In this document: piece by piece, positions 1-5,767 of the stretch
Numbering within the stretch: position 1 is the stretch's first letter
Layout of the letters: every line of letters starts with the position of its first letter
Source: Halomonas sp.
GTDB taxonomy: Bacteria > Pseudomonadota > Gammaproteobacteria > Pseudomonadales > Oleiphilaceae
Direction of reading: 5' to 3'
Length of the DNA: 8,248 nt
Assembly: GCA_007135745.1 (NCBI GenBank)
Contig: SLIH01000229.1
Coordinates: 1 to 8,248 of the forward strand
The notes under the pieces: model-generated
The model's database searches: none
Seen by the model: only the letters and a program-made list of their open reading frames with translations
Told to the model about the DNA's origin: nothing
Position numbers and translations under genes: made by a program

Positions 1-1203
1 GCGCTGGCGCCAATGCTGAAGAAACAATTTTACCAACTCGCCAGCCAGCGCTTTCTTGTCCATGGCCGGAAACGCCTGACTGCTCTCATTCCAGAACACT
101 TCCACGGCATTGCGGTCACTGTTGAAGCCAATGGAGCGGTCGGAAACGTCATTGGCAACAATCAGATCCAGCTTCTTGCGCTTGAGCTTGCCCTTCGCAT
201 AGGCCGCCACATCCGTGGTTTCCGCCGCAAAGCCAATCGTCATGGGCGGATTCTTACGGCCCGCCACCGCGGCGAGTATATCGGGATTGTGAGTCAGTTC
301 CACTACCGGACTGGCGTCACTGTCCTTTTTGATTTTCTGCTCGGCGCACTGCACAGGACGGTAATCCGCCACCGCCGCCGTCGCGATAAACCAGTCACAG
401 CCCGCACCCAGAGCCTGCTCTACGGCTTCGTGCATTTCAGTGGCACTGTCTACATCAACACGCTGAACGCCAGCCGGCGTTGGCTGATTGACCGGCCCGG
501 CCACCAGGACCACCTGCGCGCCACGAGTCGCGGCAGCCTCCGCCAGGGCAAATCCCATTTTCCCGGAACTGTGATTGGTGATGTAACGCACCGGATCCAG
601 TGCTTCCCGGGTGGGGCCGGCGGTGATGACAACCCGGACGCCGGCCAGGGATTGGTCGGAAAGTCCCAGAACCTTTTCCACAATCAGCTCCGGCTCCAGC
701 ATCCGCCCCGGCCCGGTGTCACCACAGGCCTGATCCCCTTCGGCAGGCCCCCAGATGCGGAATTGCTCATCCTTTTCCAGCCAATCGAGGTTGCGCTGGG
801 TACGCCCATTGCGCCACATGGCCTGATTCATGGCCGGCGCCAGGGCAATAGGCGCATCAGTGGCCAGACAGAGCGTGGTGAGCAGATCATCCGCAAGTCC
901 CATGGCCAGTTTGGCCATCACATCCGCCGTAGCCGGAGCAACCAGCACCAGATCCGCCCAACGGGCCAGCTCAATATGCCCCATGCCCGCCTCGGCCTCG
1001 GGATCCAGCAGACTCTGACGCACCGAATGGCCGCTGAGTGCCTGGAAGGTGAGCGGCTGGATAAAGGCCTCGGCGCCACGGGTCATCACCACCCGGACTT
1101 CATAATTGCGGCGCACCAGCTGGCGCACCAGCTCAGCACTCTTATAGGCGGCAATACCGCCCGTTACGGCGAGAACGATGTTTCTGCCCGTCATCTGCTG
1201 CAT
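1..1203 (-). CDS. coaBC: Bifunctional phosphopantothenoylcysteine decarboxylase / phosphopantothenate-cysteine ligase CoaBC (3' end cut by window edge)
   Basis: This cytosolic enzyme catalyses two consecutive steps of coenzyme A synthesis: ligation of cysteine to 4'-phosphopantothenate (CoaB, C-terminal half) and FMN-dependent decarboxylation to 4'-phosphopantetheine (CoaC, N-terminal half). 401 residues are visible with no stop before the edge. The family is about 400-406 long, so only a few C-terminal residues are probably missing. CoaC shows the flavin-binding start LAVTGGIAAYKS (11-22), the catalytic His in GMGHIELA (H77), the PAMNxxMW motif (123-130) and the active-site Cys in QACGDTGPGRM (C160). 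CoaB shows ITAGPTREALDPVRYITN (193-210), SSGKMG (212-217), ATAAVADYRP (274-283) and the lysine cluster KIKK (290-293). ATG 1203 is chosen because AGGGGGTGGGT lies upstream; ATG 1194 in the same frame (M4) is possible. It is divergent from radC. In related genomes dut usually follows coaBC, and would lie outside this window. Confidence 0.97.
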   Translation of the reverse strand, partial: MQQMTGRNIVLAVTGGIAAYKSAELVRQLVRRNYEVRVVMTRGAEAFIQPLTFQALSGHSVRQSLLDPEAEAGMGHIELARWADLVLVAPATADVMAKLAMGLADDLLTTLCLATDAPIALAPAMNQAMWRNGRTQRNLDWLEKDEQFRIWGPAEGDQACGDTGPGRMLEPELIVEKVLGLSDQSLAGVRVVITAGPTREALDPVRYITNHSSGKMGFALAEAAATRGAQVVLVAGPVNQPTPAGVQRVDVDSATEMHEAVEQALGAGCDWFIATAAVADYRPVQCAEQKIKKDSDASPVVELTHNPDILAAVAGRKNPPMTIGFAAETTDVAAYAKGKLKRKKLDLIVANDVSDRSIGFNSDRNAVEVFWNESSQAFPAMDKKALAGELVKLFLQHWRQR

Positions 1204-1239
1204 TATTGACCCACCCCCTGCGCCGATCTGAAGCTACCT

Positions 1240-1268
1240 AAGATACCAGAGATTAACAGCGCCCTGAA
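1240..1268 (-). promoter_or_regulatory. Candidate extended -10 promoter for coaBC
   Basis: Read on the minus strand, TATCTT (1240-1245) is preceded by TGG, which gives an extended -10 element. A weak -35-like TTCAGG (1263-1268) sits 17 nt upstream. Transcription would start about 30 nt before the coaBC ATG. The match is moderate and rests only on motif reading. I found no convincing promoter for radC in the same 152-bp divergent gap. Confidence 0.35.
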
Positions 1269-1355
1269 AAACCCCACCACCCGTCTGGCATAAGATTTCA
1301 CACAAGGTTAGACTTCCGCTCACAAAAGGATGCCACATGCCAAGGGAATGGGATG

Positions 1356-2030
1356 ATGTCGATCAGGGAAATGCCCCCCGAGGAGCGCCCCCGTGAAAAG
1401 CTGCTCAATCACGGCGCCTCCACACTCAGTGATGCCGAACTCCTCGCCATTTTTCTGCGCACCGGCAGCGCCGGAAAGCCCGTTCTGACCATGGCGCGGG
1501 AGCTGATTGAGCGCTTCGGCGACCTGCGTACGCTCGTCGGCGCCACGGCGGGCCAGTTCTGCCGTACACCGGGCCTGGGCACCGCCAAGTTTGCCCAACT
1601 CCAGGCGACCATGGAGATGGCCCGACGGGTCATGGAGGAGCCACTGCGCCCCGGCGACACTCTGACCTCGCCCGATGCCACCCGCCGCTATCTGCAGACA
1701 CGGCTGATCACGCGCCCCCACGAAGTCTTCGCCTGCCTGTTCCTCGACACCCGCCATCGTGTAATCCGCTATGAGGAACTGTTCACCGGCACCATCGACG
1801 GCGCCGCCGTCTACCCTCGCGAGGTCGTTCGCCGGGCACTGGACTACAATGCCGCCGCCCTGATCCTGGCCCACAATCACCCCTCGGGCATTGCCGAGCC
1901 GAGCGACGCCGACATTCATCTGACCGAACGACTCAAACAGGCACTGGGACTGGTGGATGTGCGGATACTGGATCATATGATTGTGGGGCATGGGGAGGTT
2001 ACCTCCCTGGCTGAGAGGGGGTGTCTATAA
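1356..2030 (+). CDS. radC: RadC family JAMM/MPN-domain protein (UPF0758)
   Basis: The product is 224 residues, the usual length for this family. It has an N-terminal helix-hairpin-helix region (about 30-90, with [11 protein letters not shown] at 72-82) and a C-terminal MPN/JAB domain. The zinc JAMM motif is complete: E123, HNHPSG with H173 and H175, then S183 and D186. The fold suggests a metal-dependent hydrolase or nucleic-acid-associated role. The old link to radiation resistance in E. coli was withdrawn, and the biochemical function is still not settled. ATG 1356 is preferred over ATG 1353 because the product then begins [17 protein letters not shown] like Pseudomonas homologues, and AAGGGA (1342-1347) is 8 nt upstream. 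A further ATG at 1337 is out of frame. It lies between divergent coaBC and co-oriented rpmB, the conserved proteobacterial order. A separate promoter precedes rpmB, so the two need not share a transcript. Confidence 0.95.
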   Translation: MSIREMPPEERPREKLLNHGASTLSDAELLAIFLRTGSAGKPVLTMARELIERFGDLRTLVGATAGQFCRTPGLGTAKFAQLQATMEMARRVMEEPLRPGDTLTSPDATRRYLQTRLITRPHEVFACLFLDTRHRVIRYEELFTGTIDGAAVYPREVVRRALDYNAAALILAHNHPSGIAEPSDADIHLTERLKQALGLVDVRILDHMIVGHGEVTSLAERGCL

Positions 2031-2031
2031 C

Positions 2032-2055
2032 GGTTACAGGTATCAGGTTACAGGT
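2032..2055 (+). repeat. Short direct repeat, two copies of GGTTACAGGT
   Basis: Two exact copies of GGTTACAGGT (2032-2041 and 2046-2055) lie 14 nt apart directly after the radC stop and just upstream of the rpmB promoter. The 4-nt tails, ATCA and CCCA, are partly alike. The function is unknown; it could be slippage-derived filler or a tandem binding site near the -35. Confidence 0.5.
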
Positions 2056-2072
2056 CCCAGGCGTTAAATTTT

Positions 2073-2101
2073 TTGCTTTAGAGGCTGTGATCTGGTATAA
2101 A
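2073..2101 (+). promoter_or_regulatory. Sigma70 promoter of rpmB-rpmG
   Basis: A -35 element TTGCTT (2073-2078) and a -10 element TATAAA (2096-2101) are separated by exactly 17 nt. TGG directly before the -10 adds an extended -10 motif. The start of transcription is expected near 2108, leaving a leader of about 109 nt before the rpmB ATG. This is the best-matching promoter in the first two thirds of the window and fits strong expression of ribosomal protein genes. Confidence 0.75.
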
Positions 2102-2107
2102 AACGGC

Positions 2108-2216
2108 CCTTTTCCGGGAGCGTCAGGCACAGGCTGCGATAGCCACTCAGGGCGAGAGCATTACCACCTGGACGCAACACTGAATATTATTGAACAGCGC
2201 TCTGTTGGAGGCACTT
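2108..2216 (+). promoter_or_regulatory. Structured 5' leader of rpmB-rpmG (candidate)
   Basis: The untranslated leader can fold. An outer stem pairs GCGTCAGG (2120-2127) with CCTGGACGC (2167-2175), 8 pairs with one bulged base. It encloses a small hairpin, GGCT (2132-2135) with AGCC (2141-2144). AGAGC (2155-2159) could alternatively pair with GCTCT (2199-2203), four bases before the ribosome binding site GGAGG (2207-2211). Many ribosomal protein operons are controlled by such leaders. No regulatory role is established here; this is a folding prediction by eye. Confidence 0.35.
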
Positions 2217-2453
2217 ATGTCCAGAGTTTGTCAGGTGACCGGTAAGCGTACCGTCACAGGTAACAACGTTTCACACGCCATGAACCATCGCAAGCGCCGT
2301 TTTCTGCCCAACCTGCAGTCGCACCGGTTCTGGGTGGAAAGCGAGAAGCGGTTCGTGAAGCTGCGCATTTCCACCAAGGGCATGCGCATCATCGACAAGA
2401 AGGGTATCGAGACGGTCCTGAAAGACCTGCGTGCCCGCGGCGAGAAGGTCTGA
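2217..2453 (+). CDS. rpmB: 50S ribosomal protein L28
   Basis: The product is 78 residues, the same length as E. coli L28 and very similar throughout. It begins [11 protein letters not shown], has the conserved core [20 protein letters not shown], and ends with [25 protein letters not shown]28 is a basic protein of the large ribosomal subunit needed for efficient assembly. Only one cysteine is present, so this is the zinc-independent form. ATG 2217 is chosen because GGAGG (2207-2211) is 5 nt upstream and the protein then starts exactly at the family N-terminus; a longer in-frame reading from TTG 2190 would swallow this ribosome binding site. The first codons form a possible hairpin (2235-2257). 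rpmG follows 10 nt after the stop in one transcription unit. Confidence 0.98.
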   Translation: MSRVCQVTGKRTVTGNNVSHAMNHRKRRFLPNLQSHRFWVESEKRFVKLRISTKGMRIIDKKGIETVLKDLRARGEKV

Positions 2454-2463
2454 GGAGGACATC

Positions 2464-2619
2464 ATGCGCGAGAAGATCAAGCTGGTTTCCAGCGCCAACA
2501 CCGGTCACTTCTACACGACCACAAAGAACAAGCGCAACACGCCGGACAAGATCGAGATCAAAAAGTACGATCCCGTGGTTCGCAAGCACGTTGCCTACAA
2601 GGAATCCAAGCTGAAATAA
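2464..2619 (+). CDS. rpmG: 50S ribosomal protein L33
   Basis: The product is 51 residues with the L33 signature [12 protein letters not shown] (14-25), then [24 protein letters not shown]33 is a small basic component of the large subunit near the E site and is dispensable in E. coli under many conditions. It has no cysteines, so it belongs to the zinc-independent type and offers no zinc-storage role. AGGAGG (2453-2458) overlaps the last base of the rpmB stop codon and sits 5 nt before ATG 2464, which indicates tight translational linkage with rpmB. A strong terminator follows 29 nt after the stop. Confidence 0.98.
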   Translation: MREKIKLVSSANTGHFYTTTKNKRNTPDKIEIKKYDPVVRKHVAYKESKLK

Positions 2620-2648
2620 ACAGCTTTGTTTGCTTGTGCCTGAACTCG

Positions 2649-2676
2649 AAAGCCCGGCCAGTCCGGGCTTTTTTTA
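2649..2676 (+). terminator. Rho-independent terminator of rpmB-rpmG
   Basis: A perfect 9-bp stem AAAGCCCGG (2649-2657) / CCGGGCTTT (2663-2671) with loop CCAGT is followed by a run of T ending at 2675. The stop codon of the converging minus-strand gene (2674-2676) lies within the T tract. Read from the minus strand the tail after the stem is only TTTCGAG, so it should work mainly for the plus strand and at best weakly for the opposing gene. Confidence 0.92.
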
Positions 2677-3525
2677 TTCTTCGCCGGCACCGGGCAGCTC
2701 GATCTCCATACCAATCGGCAGATGATCGGAGACGGGGTAGGCAATGACCTGGGCGTCGTGGACGTTCAGTGAGGGGCTGACCAGGATGTGGTCCAGCGCC
2801 TTTTCCGGGCGCCAGCTCGGGAAGCTGTAGGCGGTATCGGGCAGCGGGATCAGGTTGCTTTCCTTGAGCGGTGAGTTACCAAGAAGCTGCTCGGCGTGGG
2901 CATTCATGTCCCCCATCAGCACCACGTGGCGGTACTGGGAGACCAGATCGCGGATGTAGGCCAGCTGCCGATTCTGGGCCTTCTTGCTCAACGACAGATG
3001 CATCAGCACTACAACCAGCGGATCGTCCTCGCGGCCATACTGGGCCACCATGGCGCCACGACCCGGAATCAATGCCGGCAGCCGGTGCTCCTGAACCTCG
3101 ATGGGGCGGTAACGGCTGAGAATGCCGTTGCTGTGCTGCGCGAGACGGCCAAAATTCCGGTTCAGCTGCTGGCGCCAATAGGGAAAGCCACCGCGCTCGG
3201 CCAGATACTGGACCTGATTGACGAACCCGCTGCGCATGGAGCCGCCATCACATTCCTGCAGGGCCACGACGTCGTATTCGCGCAGCAGGTTGGCAATCCG
3301 GTTGAGGTTTTCCTTGCGCTGACTGTGAGGGAGAAGGTGCTGCCAGCTGCGGGTGAAGTAGTGGTGATAAGCCTGAGTTGCAATCCCCACCTGAATATTG
3401 AAGGTCAGCAGGCGGATGCGGTTGACCACATCAAATTCATCCGCCCGCTCCAACCCCGAGGAGGTTCCCCTCGGGGGTTCAAGCCGCTTGAAGGTTTTCA
3501 CCTGTTCCAGCAACCGGTTGTACAT
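2674..3525 (-). CDS. Endonuclease/exonuclease/phosphatase (EEP) family protein
   Basis: The 283-residue product is a complete EEP-fold metal-dependent phosphoesterase. All signature residues are visible: N43 in LLTFNIQ, E91 in VVALQE, the NGILSRY segment (133-139), H176 in LMHLSLS, D206 and N208 in GDMNAH, D245-H246 in LDHILVS, and D267-H268 in SDHLPI. The family includes DNase I-like, AP-endonuclease-like and phospholipid phosphodiesterase enzymes. The substrate cannot be told from sequence. No signal peptide or membrane segment is seen (it starts MYNRLLEQVKTFKRL), so it is probably cytosolic. ATG 3525 follows GAGAG and lies 9 nt after the dsbA stop, so the two are probably co-transcribed and perhaps translationally coupled. 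The gene pair recurs in Pseudomonas (from memory). It converges on rpmG. Codons 16-25 contain an inverted repeat (3454-3476). Confidence 0.9.
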   Translation of the reverse strand: MYNRLLEQVKTFKRLEPPRGTSSGLERADEFDVVNRIRLLTFNIQVGIATQAYHHYFTRSWQHLLPHSQRKENLNRIANLLREYDVVALQECDGGSMRSGFVNQVQYLAERGGFPYWRQQLNRNFGRLAQHSNGILSRYRPIEVQEHRLPALIPGRGAMVAQYGREDDPLVVVLMHLSLSKKAQNRQLAYIRDLVSQYRHVVLMGDMNAHAEQLLGNSPLKESNLIPLPDTAYSFPSWRPEKALDHILVSPSLNVHDAQVIAYPVSDHLPIGMEIELPGAGEE

Positions 3526-3534
3526 AGCACTCTC

Positions 3535-4161
3535 TTAATCGGAAGCACGCTCCTGCTCCACCAGGTAATCCGCGATCGCCAGCATGTTCTCGAAACTGCC
3601 CGCACCGCGCACTGATATCATGTACTTACCTTCCACGACCACCGAAGGTGTACCCGTGACGCCCGCTCCCTGAACAAATTGCCGTCCTCGACGCATGGCA
3701 GCGTCCACGCTGAAGCTATCCCAGGCATCACGTGCAGCCTGCTCGTCCACGTCGGTCTCAGCAGCAAAAAATGCAGCGATACTGTCCCGCGAACTCAGAT
3801 TGCGACGCTCGCCCGCCAGTGCATCGAAAAGCGCCTGATGAACCTCTTCCAGAATATCGAGCTCCTGTGCCACGTAATAAGCCTGCGCATGAGGCCGCCA
3901 ATCCGCCCGCAGCGGCGCCGGGACATGACGCAACGCGACATCATCGGCCTTGGTCTCTTTCCAGCGCTCAATCACCGGCTGCATCTGGTGGCATGCCGGG
4001 CAGCCATACCAGAATACTTCAGCCACCTCGTACTGATCCTCGTACAGCGTATCCAGTGGGGAGGACAGCTTCTGGTAATGAACACCCTCTTCCCACTGCG
4101 CGGAAGCAGCCACGGGCACTGCGAGCAAAAGCGCAGCCAGAACCCAGATTTTTCTGATCAT
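3535..4161 (-). CDS. dsbA: Periplasmic thiol:disulfide oxidoreductase, DsbA type
   Basis: This 208-residue protein introduces disulfide bonds into exported proteins. The signal peptide is MIRKIWVLAALLLAVPVAASA with likely cleavage after A21. The thioredoxin-fold active site C54-P-A-C57 lies in VFWYGCPACHQMQP, and the cis-proline loop GVTGTP has P172. The helical insertion typical of DsbA lies between them. The active-site dipeptide is Pro-Ala, not the Pro-His of E. coli DsbA, which may alter redox potential. ATG 4161 is preferred because GGAG is 6 nt upstream; ATG 4164 is next to it, and a longer in-frame reading from 4215 would bury the signal peptide. The partner DsbB is not in the window. 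It lies downstream of cytochrome c4, with a hairpin and about 200 bp between, and upstream of the EEP gene. Confidence 0.93.
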   Translation of the reverse strand: MIRKIWVLAALLLAVPVAASAQWEEGVHYQKLSSPLDTLYEDQYEVAEVFWYGCPACHQMQPVIERWKETKADDVALRHVPAPLRADWRPHAQAYYVAQELDILEEVHQALFDALAGERRNLSSRDSIAAFFAAETDVDEQAARDAWDSFSVDAAMRRGRQFVQGAGVTGTPSVVVEGKYMISVRGAGSFENMLAIADYLVEQERASD

Positions 4162-4317
4162 CATATACTCCAATATTGTTCTCGGGCCGTGATTTTCAAG
4201 TTGACGGATAATCATGGTCAGCAGCCGAAACTGCCTGACACCGATCAGCCCATTGAAGCGGACTTTTCACTATGCGGCAAGAGTATTGAAAGGAACAGGT
4301 GAAAAGAGGGAGGGAGA
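4162..4317. other. Non-coding gap upstream of dsbA
   Basis: Between the dsbA start and the hairpin after cytochrome c4 I see no supportable gene. On the minus strand weak promoter-like words occur (for example TTGAAA about 40 nt before the dsbA ATG) but none has well-spaced -35 and -10 boxes. Either dsbA relies on read-through from cytochrome c4 or its promoter is of a type I cannot recognise by eye. Confidence 0.5.
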
Positions 4318-4347
4318 GGCATGGGCCGTCATCTTCCGGCCCATGCC
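4301..4347 (-). terminator. Hairpin after cytochrome c4, likely (leaky) terminator
   Basis: A perfect 11-bp GC-rich stem, GGCATGGGCCG (4318-4328) with CGGCCCATGCC (4337-4347) and an 8-nt loop, starts 14 bp past the cytochrome c4 stop. On the minus strand it is followed by a pyrimidine stretch (TCTCCCTCCCTCTTTTC) and not a clean T run. It may terminate incompletely, stabilise the cytochrome transcript 3' end, or both. Confidence 0.6.
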
Positions 4348-4361
4348 CGAGAGCAGAAATT

Positions 4362-4967
4362 TCAGTAGAGCCCGTGCATGTACTCGGCAACGGCCTCAAT
4401 CTCGGAATCCGTAAGCTTGGATGCAATATCACCCATAATCTGACTCTGGGAATCATACACCCGGTCACCCGAGCGATAGTCCTTCAGTGCCTTGATCGAG
4501 TACTCCACGGACTGACCACTGACCCGCGGATAACCAGCCGGCTCATTACCCAGACCCTGGGGACCGTGGCACGCGATACAGGCCGCTACGCCGCTGGCCT
4601 TGTTGCCACCACGGTAGAGGCTCTCGCCCTGATCGACCAACTCCGGATCGGCCTCGCCTTCCGGCATCTCCTGGGCATTGTAGAATGCCGCCAGGTCTTT
4701 CAGGTCCTGCTCACTCATGTCGTCGAGCACACCCGCCATTTCCGGGACGCTACGATCCCCCGACTGGATGTCGCGCAGCTGCTTGGCAAGGAACTTTTCC
4801 CCCAGACCCGAAATGATCGGATAGACCGGCTGCAGATTATCGGACCCCGTTTGGCCGTGGCAGGCCACACACCCGTCCGTGAGCTGCTCGCCACGATTCG
4901 GATCACCGGCATGGACCGTTCCAGTCAGCCCAACAGCCACCACCAGACCTGCAATCATTTTTTTCAT
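4362..4967 (-). CDS. Diheme cytochrome c4
   Basis: The 201-residue product has a signal peptide (MKKMIAGLVVAVGLTGTVHA, cleavage after A20) and two tandem class I cytochrome c domains. Heme attachment sites are C33-V-A-C36-H37 and C130-I-A-C133-H134; likely axial methionines are M77 (VPEMAGV) and M178 (SQIMGD). The length and two-domain layout match cytochrome c4, a periplasmic electron carrier that feeds terminal oxidases such as the cbb3 type. ATG 4967 is chosen because it opens directly into the signal peptide; the in-frame GTG 4982 adds five residues without a better ribosome binding site. The gene is divergent from engB across about 150 bp and precedes dsbA, as in pseudomonads (from memory). 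Maturation needs the Ccm system, not in the window. Confidence 0.95.
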   Translation of the reverse strand: MKKMIAGLVVAVGLTGTVHAGDPNRGEQLTDGCVACHGQTGSDNLQPVYPIISGLGEKFLAKQLRDIQSGDRSVPEMAGVLDDMSEQDLKDLAAFYNAQEMPEGEADPELVDQGESLYRGGNKASGVAACIACHGPQGLGNEPAGYPRVSGQSVEYSIKALKDYRSGDRVYDSQSQIMGDIASKLTDSEIEAVAEYMHGLY

Positions 4968-5056
4968 GCTTGCACCACTCACTTATCAGACTATTCCATT
5001 GCCCCGAACCTGCCGTATAGCCGGCACCGACGGGCAAGCGTAAAAACTGGTGTGGT

Positions 5057-5062
5057 ATTATA
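5057..5062 (-). promoter_or_regulatory. Candidate -10 box for cytochrome c4
   Basis: On the minus strand there is an exact TATAAT about 90 nt before the cytochrome c4 ATG. The hexamer 17 nt upstream is ATTTTA, a poor -35, so an activator may be needed. The same few bases read TATTAT on the plus strand and could form part of an engB promoter, but I see no matching -35 there either. Confidence 0.35.
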
Positions 5063-5117
5063 CATAAATCCCCGAGGACTAAAATCCGCACAACCCAATT
5101 CGATACAGGCGCCGTTC

Positions 5118-5750
5118 GTGACCGCAGATAACCTCAAGCCCAGCATCTCATTCAACAGTGCGCGCTTTCTCACCAGCGCCGCCAAACTTTCCCAGTGCCC
5201 GGCGGATACTGGTGCCGAGATTGCTTTCGCCGGGCGCTCAAATGCCGGCAAATCAAGCGCGCTCAACGCCCTTACCCGTAACAGCAAGCTCGCGCGCACC
5301 AGCAAAACCCCGGGGCGCACCCGGCTGATCAATTTTTTCTCTCTGAATCAGCCGGATACGCGCCTGGTGGATCTACCCGGCTATGGGTACGCAAAAGTAT
5401 CCAGGGAAATGCAGGCGGAATGGCAGCGACACCTGGCGGACTACCTCAACCAACGCCAGTCCCTGCGCGCGATGACGCTCATCATGGATATTCGCCACCC
5501 CCTGTCCGACTTCGATCAGATGATGATCGAATGGTGCGAGGACCGCGAGCTGCCCATGCTGCTTCTGCTGACCAAGGCCGACAAGCTCAAGAGCAACCCG
5601 GCCCGCCAGCAGGTAACGCAAGTGCGCCGGGCCCTGAAGGAATTCCAGTGCGTGCAGCACATCCAGCCTTTCTCCGCGCTCAAAAACCAGGGCATCGACG
5701 AGGCCCGAGAGAAAATCAGTGCCTGGCTTTCAAACGAGCCCGCAGCCTAG
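5118..5750 (+). CDS. engB: Ribosome biogenesis GTP-binding protein EngB (YsxC/YihA)
   Basis: This 210-residue TRAFAC GTPase is needed for late assembly of the 50S subunit and is essential in many bacteria. All G motifs are present: G1 GRSNAGKSS (39-47), G2 region TSKTPGRT (61-68), G3 DLPGYG (85-90), G4 TKAD (152-155) and G5 SAL (186-188). Length equals E. coli YihA. The start is placed at GTG 5118, giving MTADNLKPSISFNSARF, which aligns with the family N-terminus. The open frame continues far upstream without a stop, but that sequence is antisense to cytochrome c4 and not coding. The ribosome binding site is weak (AGG 8 nt before GTG), and the GTG start fits low-level expression. polA is commonly next to this gene in Pseudomonas but is not seen here; a TetR regulator converges on it with a 17-bp gap. 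Confidence 0.96.
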   Translation: MTADNLKPSISFNSARFLTSAAKLSQCPADTGAEIAFAGRSNAGKSSALNALTRNSKLARTSKTPGRTRLINFFSLNQPDTRLVDLPGYGYAKVSREMQAEWQRHLADYLNQRQSLRAMTLIMDIRHPLSDFDQMMIEWCEDRELPMLLLLTKADKLKSNPARQQVTQVRRALKEFQCVQHIQPFSALKNQGIDEAREKISAWLSNEPAA

Positions 5751-5767
5751 CCCGCCAGGAATCCTGA

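Noticed and set aside
13..1209. Open plus-strand frame of 398 codons at the left edge
   Set aside because: It lies opposite coaBC, whose motifs are all present on the minus strand; the translated plus-strand protein looks like nothing known.
1320..1991. Open minus-strand frame opposite radC
   Set aside because: RadC on the plus strand has the full JAMM motif; the antisense product has no recognisable features.
1993..2007. Inverted repeat GGGAGG/CCTCCC near the end of radC as a terminator
   Set aside because: The 3-nt loop is tight, it lies inside the coding sequence, and no T run follows.
2190..2216. TTG start that would lengthen L28 by nine residues
   Set aside because: It would place the GGAGG ribosome binding site inside the coding region; L28 is highly conserved from MSRVCQ.
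2896..3615. Open plus-strand frame of 239 codons opposite the EEP gene
   Set aside because: The EEP gene carries all catalytic residues on the minus strand; the plus-strand frame has no ribosome binding site or domain and runs into dsbA.
4299..5117. Upstream extension of the engB frame
   Set aside because: This part is antisense to cytochrome c4 and to its promoter region; EngB starts at the family N-terminus at 5118.
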